Shown: piece after piece, positions 61,256 to 64,000 of the stretch | How positions within the stretch are numbered: the first letter of the stretch is position 1 | Layout: each line of letters starts with the position of its first letter | Assembly: GCF_900115635.1 (NCBI RefSeq) | Contig: NZ_FOXE01000015.1 | Span: forward strand, 18,575-82,574 | DNA: 64,000 bases | Direction of reading: 5' to 3' | DNA from: Oscillibacter sp. PC13 | GTDB taxonomy: Bacteria; Bacillota; Clostridia; Oscillospirales; Oscillospiraceae | The notes under the pieces: generated by a model | What the model was told of the DNA's origin: nothing | Database searches by the model: none | Seen by the model: only the letters and a program-made list of their open reading frames with translations | Position numbers and translations under genes: made by a program

Positions 61256-61497
61256 CACAAGGGGAACGGCCCCGCGCCGTTCCCCGGCTGTCCCTACTTC
61301 TGGTCGTGGTGGCCAGAAATACAACAAACGACGGCTGATTCGGCGTGTGCTCATTAGACAGTGACCTAAACGGAAATCGAATCTGTGGAAATTTACGCAG
61401 AAAGGAGCCTTTAAAAGAAAGTGGCGGGTAACTGGGCCAAACATCACGGCACCAAAATGATGCCGTGACTTTTAGATATACCGATGCTGGATGATTC
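61256..61497 (+). other. end of ICE without relaxase
   Basis: Only a 15-codon frame (GTG near 61420, AGNWAKHHGTKMMP) and a palindrome copy lie here. A hairpin TCACGGCA...TGCCGTGA with CTTTTA (61444-61473) acts as terminator. No relaxase sequence can be traced on either strand. Confidence 0.55.
61297..61319 (+). repeat. 23-nt palindrome, last copy
   Basis: CTTCTGGTCGTGGTGGCCAGAAA, 41 bases after the mobC stop; it differs from the main form at three positions. Confidence 0.7.
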
Positions 61498-61526
61498 TTG
61501 ACATTAGGTGAAAAAGCGGGTACAAT
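61498..61526 (+). promoter_or_regulatory. promoter of the efflux gene
   Basis: TTGACA (61498-61503) and TACAAT (61521-61526) with a 17-base spacer, close to consensus. The predicted transcript has a leader of about 260 nt. Confidence 0.85.
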
Positions 61527-61559
61527 AATTTGGAATATGAATTGAGAGGAGGCTTACGT

Positions 61560-61580
61560 GTGTTAATTTTTGTACGCTAA
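61560..61580 (+). CDS. leader peptide MLIFVR
   Basis: AGGAGG at 61547-61552 is followed seven bases later by GTG TTA ATT TTT GTA CGC TAA. The hexapeptide resembles known macrolide-sensing leaders in which a ribosome stalls on a short hydrophobic peptide, such as the MYLIFM leader of msr(D) and the IFVI stretch of the ErmC leader. A competing GTG at 61558 would give only two codons. Confidence 0.6.
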   Translation: MLIFVR

Positions 61581-61750
61581 CAAACAACAAAAAGTCGGTT
61601 TCCCGTTCCACATTGTGGGGCTTTTTTGTCGTGCGTACAGATAAACACATGAGCCAGTTGCGATATGATGACACCATCATATCGTCTGTTTTGTCGTGCC
61701 TTTTGTGATGCAGGTAAATGCCCGTTGTGGAGCATTTACCTGCTTTTTGT
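61581..61750 (+). promoter_or_regulatory. attenuator region with three hairpins
   Basis: Weak hairpin CCACATTGTGG with CTTTTTT (about 61597-61627); CGATATGATG-ACAC-CATCATATCG (61661-61684) with GTTTT; and a strong terminator GCAGGTAAATGC...GCATTTACCTGC plus TTTTT (61710-61748). TTTTGTCGTGC occurs after the first two, offering alternative pairings. Confidence 0.7.
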
Positions 61751-61795
61751 TGCAGAAAAGAAGTTATGCAATAAAAAACAGGAGGTCATATTAAA

Positions 61796-63016
61796 ATGAA
61801 TACTTGGAAAAAAAGATACCTTACCATTCTGGCAGGACAGGGCATCTCCCTGCTTACCAGCGGAATTTTGCAGATGGCAATCATCTTCTATCTGACCGCA
61901 AAAACTAATTCTGCTATGGTCTTATCCGCTGCTACCTTCGTCGGGTTTATCCCGCAGGCCATTCTTGGCCCATTTGCCGGTGCATTTGTTGACCGTCACA
62001 GTAGAAAAAAAGTGATGATTGGTGCAGACCTTTTGATCGCAGCCGCAGGAGGGCTGTTGGCGGTGGTTGCTGTATTTATCGATCCGCCCATCTGGATTAT
62101 CATGCTGGTTCTCTTTATCCGCAGCATCGGAAATGCCTATCACACTCCAGCTTCCAGTGCGGTGACACCACTGATGGTTCCACAGGAGCAACTTACAAAA
62201 TGCGCTGGATATACTCAGACTATGTCGGCAGTCGTGTCCCTTATCAGTCCGGCCGCTGCTGCTGCTCTTTACAGCGTTTGGCCCCTCAGCTATATCATTA
62301 TGTTGGATATTGCGGGAGCGGTTTTGGCTTGTGGCATCGTTGCACTTCTGCCTATCCCCAATCCCCCGGTGCAGAAGAGTGAAAGAAAGGCCCGGTTTTT
62401 ACAGGATATGAATGACGGATACCGGGTCTTGAAGGAAAATAAGCCCCTGTTCGCATTACTATGGATTGGAACAGCCTATATGTTCTTCTTCATGCCAATT
62501 GCAGCATTGTTCCCCCTTATGAGTATGAGCTATTTTAACGGCACACCCGTTCATGCTTCTATTGCGGAAATTGCATTTGCAGGCGGAATGTTGGCTGGAG
62601 GTATTTTGCTTAGCATTTGGGGCGGCTTCAAGAACCGTATTCTCTCCATCGGTCTATCTATCCTTGTGATGGGTGTAAGCATTGCGGTTTCTGGATTGCT
62701 GCCATCCAGTGCATTCCCAGCTTTTGCTGTCTGCTGTGTGGCTATGGGGCTAACCTCCCCTTTCTACGGTGTGCAGAACGCACTGATTCAGGAGAGAATC
62801 GCTCCGGAATATTTGGGGCGAGTATTTGCAATGCTGAGCAGTGTTATTTCCTTTGCCATGCCTATGGGGCTGCTGTGTTCGGGCATTTTTGCGGAACAAA
62901 TTGGAGTAGAAAAATGGTTCTTACTCTGCGGGATTGGAATTATTGCAGTATCTATGTTGGTATTTGTATTGCCCGTTTTGAGAGATTTCGACCGAAAAAC
63001 AAAGGTCAGTGAGTAA
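61796..63016 (+). CDS. MFS efflux protein, Mef-like
   Basis: 406 residues, ATG at 61796 behind CAGGAGG. Twelve predicted membrane helices. N-terminus TILAGQGISLLTSGILQMAI and the cytoplasmic loop GAFVDRHSRKKVMIGADLLI fit the Mef/MFS_3 group that exports macrolides. The leader peptide and attenuator upstream support drug-induced expression. It could also be an efflux pump for another ribosome-targeting drug. It lies just outside the ICE and may be a separate acquisition. Confidence 0.75.
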   Translation: MNTWKKRYLTILAGQGISLLTSGILQMAIIFYLTAKTNSAMVLSAATFVGFIPQAILGPFAGAFVDRHSRKKVMIGADLLIAAAGGLLAVVAVFIDPPIWIIMLVLFIRSIGNAYHTPASSAVTPLMVPQEQLTKCAGYTQTMSAVVSLISPAAAAALYSVWPLSYIIMLDIAGAVLACGIVALLPIPNPPVQKSERKARFLQDMNDGYRVLKENKPLFALLWIGTAYMFFFMPIAALFPLMSMSYFNGTPVHASIAEIAFAGGMLAGGILLSIWGGFKNRILSIGLSILVMGVSIAVSGLLPSSAFPAFAVCCVAMGLTSPFYGVQNALIQERIAPEYLGRVFAMLSSVISFAMPMGLLCSGIFAEQIGVEKWFLLCGIGIIAVSMLVFVLPVLRDFDRKTKVSE

Positions 63017-63074
63017 AGAATACGATTTTAAGTCAATGCTGTCGTACTGTGGTAATTCAGTCCACAAAAAAATT

Positions 63075-63254
63075 TTACTCATTCGATTCGGGCAAATGTG
63101 GTGGAATTCCTCCTTTGCTAAGATAATGATAAAAGTCATCTGTGTGCATATGTACAGATTTTTCCATACTGGATTCGCTTGCAACGATAGCTGATATTGT
63201 GGTTTTTCCCGTTCCCGGCGAACCAGTAATTATAACAATTCTTCCTTGTTTCAT
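63075..63254 (-). pseudogene. P-loop kinase-like protein, truncated
   Basis: ATG at 63254; MKQGRIVIITGSPGTGKTTI contains Walker A, then VHMHTDDFYHYLSKGGIPPH, typical of small AAA/zeta-toxin-like kinases. The family continues well beyond SNE, but here a TAA follows at 63075 and no later part can be found. About 59 of roughly 170 residues remain. Confidence 0.65.
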
Positions 63255-63289
63255 CTATATTCACCCATTTAAATTTTGGATTTGTGCAT

Positions 63290-63646
63290 TTATTCAATCG
63301 GCAAATTATGTTGCTTCAAAAAAGATAGCTTATCCCAATATCCTCTCTGAAACAGGATTTTACCATTTACAACTTGGAAAAATCCACAGCCACGCAATCC
63401 CAATGGATCTTTCCATTCTAAAATTGCCCATTGCCCATCTTCAAAGATATTCTCTACAATGGCTACCATATCGGCGGTGGCAAATTCTGTTGTAAACATT
63501 TCTTTGATTGCGTCTATCCCAATCACGGGGGCATTTGTCACCTGATGATTGGTTGCATTGTCATGGTACAGGCTTACGATTGCTTCTACATCGTGATTAT
63601 TAAAAGCATCTACCCATTTGCATACTACTTCTTTTGGCCGTAACAT
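63290..63646 (-). CDS. SnoaL-like/NTF2-fold protein
   Basis: 118 residues, ATG at 63646 behind GAGGAAAG. The fold is indicated by KWVDAFNNHDVEAIVSLYHD near the start and IFEDGQWAILEWKDPLG, then GCGFFQVVNGKILFQRGYWD. This large family includes polyketide cyclases, isomerases and proteins of unknown activity; no substrate can be assigned. It stands just upstream of the truncated kinase on the same strand. Confidence 0.8.
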   Translation of the reverse strand: MLRPKEVVCKWVDAFNNHDVEAIVSLYHDNATNHQVTNAPVIGIDAIKEMFTTEFATADMVAIVENIFEDGQWAILEWKDPLGLRGCGFFQVVNGKILFQRGYWDKLSFLKQHNLPIE

Positions 63647-63906
63647 TTTCTTTCCTCCTCAAATTGGAATTCATAATGTACGAGTAAGGTCTATCCGGCC
63701 TTACTCGTTTCCTTTAAGATGGAGGCATCGGTCTGACGAAATCTGGAATTGGGACACCACGCCCGGAGTAAAATGTGTCAGCCAGCCTCCATCGTTTAGT
63801 GCTCGATTCAGCAAGTTGGGACGTAGCTCCCGTTTCACGATTGAATATGTGCGTACTTTGGAAAGAGCTGGATAACCGCATACCAAAAACGAAAGAAGGA
63901 ATGCCA

Positions 63907-64000
63907 ATGCTTGCTGTCGGTATCGATGTATCAAAGTCAAAAAGCGCTGCAGCAATTCTGAATCAGGATGGAACAGTACACACGAAACCGTTCGAGTTCC
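63907..64000 (+). CDS. IS110-type transposase, N-terminal start (cut by window edge)
   Basis: ATG at 63907, six bases after AAGGA, opens MLAVGIDVSKSKSAAAILNQ, the beginning of the DEDD transposase domain of IS110-family elements, with the first Asp in GIDVS. Only 31 residues are inside the window. The sequence 63647-63906 upstream holds no clear gene and would include the IS end. Confidence 0.75.
   Translation, partial: MLAVGIDVSKSKSAAAILNQDGTVHTKPFEF

Larger units (their letters stand above)
33423..61473 (+). mobile_element. integrative conjugative element, incomplete at both ends
   Basis: It contains integrase, ParB, ArdA, PcfB-like, VirD4, Maff2, VirB6-like, methylases, PrgI, VirB4, NlpC/P60, DUF4315, DUF4366 and MobC in the order usual for Clostridia ICEs. 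The relaxase expected after MobC is missing, and the first integrase is truncated. VirD4 is split by a nested element. Dispersed 105-nt and 23-nt repeats occur only within this block. The right limit is set at the terminator near 61470. Confidence 0.8.

Noticed and set aside
29316..61473. A single large ICE including the 30.6-kb relaxase
   Set aside because: The relaxase module runs in the opposite direction, has its own MobC, and is separated from the ICE by a truncated integrase; two merged elements fit better.

Overview
The window looks like a chromosome segment of a gut Clostridia, probably Oscillospiraceae (Flavonifractor/Lawsonibacter-like). The basis is GC-rich codon use, strong AGGAGG ribosome binding sites, a giant S-layer-homology (SLH) protein next to a MalT-type LuxR regulator, and Clostridia-type conjugation genes (Maff2, PrgI, DUF4315, DUF4366, CD1108- and CD1845-type proteins). 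This is inference from protein families; no rRNA or tRNA was seen.

Layout. 1-7.4 kb is a housekeeping/accessory patch, mostly on the minus strand: an EFR1-type flavodoxin/ferredoxin protein, a frameshifted peptide deformylase, acetyltransferases, a CDP-alcohol phosphatidyltransferase, a VOC protein, a TfoX-N protein, then several broken genes. 7.7-14.5 kb is an accessory graveyard: an XRE regulator, a headless Wadjet remnant (C-terminal JetC plus full-length JetD), a MazG-like gene cut by a decayed serine-recombinase element, a sigma-like protein and another XRE repressor. 14.7-29.0 kb is a surface-protein locus: a 3,827-residue SLH protein, a DUF2442 protein and a LuxR/MalT-like activator, with a terminator between the last two. 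29.3-33.4 kb holds a SLOG protein and a divergent XRE regulator with symmetrical operators, then a mobilization module on the minus strand (MOBP relaxase, CD1845 protein, MobC, DUF3849). 33.4-61.4 kb is an integrative conjugative element (ICE) read on the plus strand: integrase, ParB, ArdA, PcfB-like, VirD4, Maff2, VirB6-like, two DNA methylases, PrgI, VirB4, NlpC/P60, DUF4315, DUF4366 and MobC. It lacks a relaxase at its right end and most of an upstream integrase at its left end. 61.5-63.0 kb is a Mef-like efflux gene behind a leader peptide and terminators. The right edge holds a truncated P-loop kinase, a SnoaL-like protein and the start of an IS110-type transposase.

The ICE coupling-protein gene virD4 is split by a 10.96-kb Tn4451-like mobilizable element (39927-50886) carrying a large serine recombinase, TnpV, a type II restriction-modification system with a controller-like protein, an OLD-like ATPase, a MobQ relaxase, a primase/RepA-like protein and TnpW. 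Removing the element at a shared GG dinucleotide restores one continuous 612-codon virD4 frame.

The most unusual signal is a set of non-coding repeats confined to the ICE. One is a repeat of about 105 nt, five copies, whose three helices are kept by compensatory base changes; two copies are translated in frame inside proteins. The other is a 23-bp palindrome in seven copies, placed at gene ends and junctions. Two ICE genes also appear to start at AUC behind well-spaced Shine-Dalgarno sequences.
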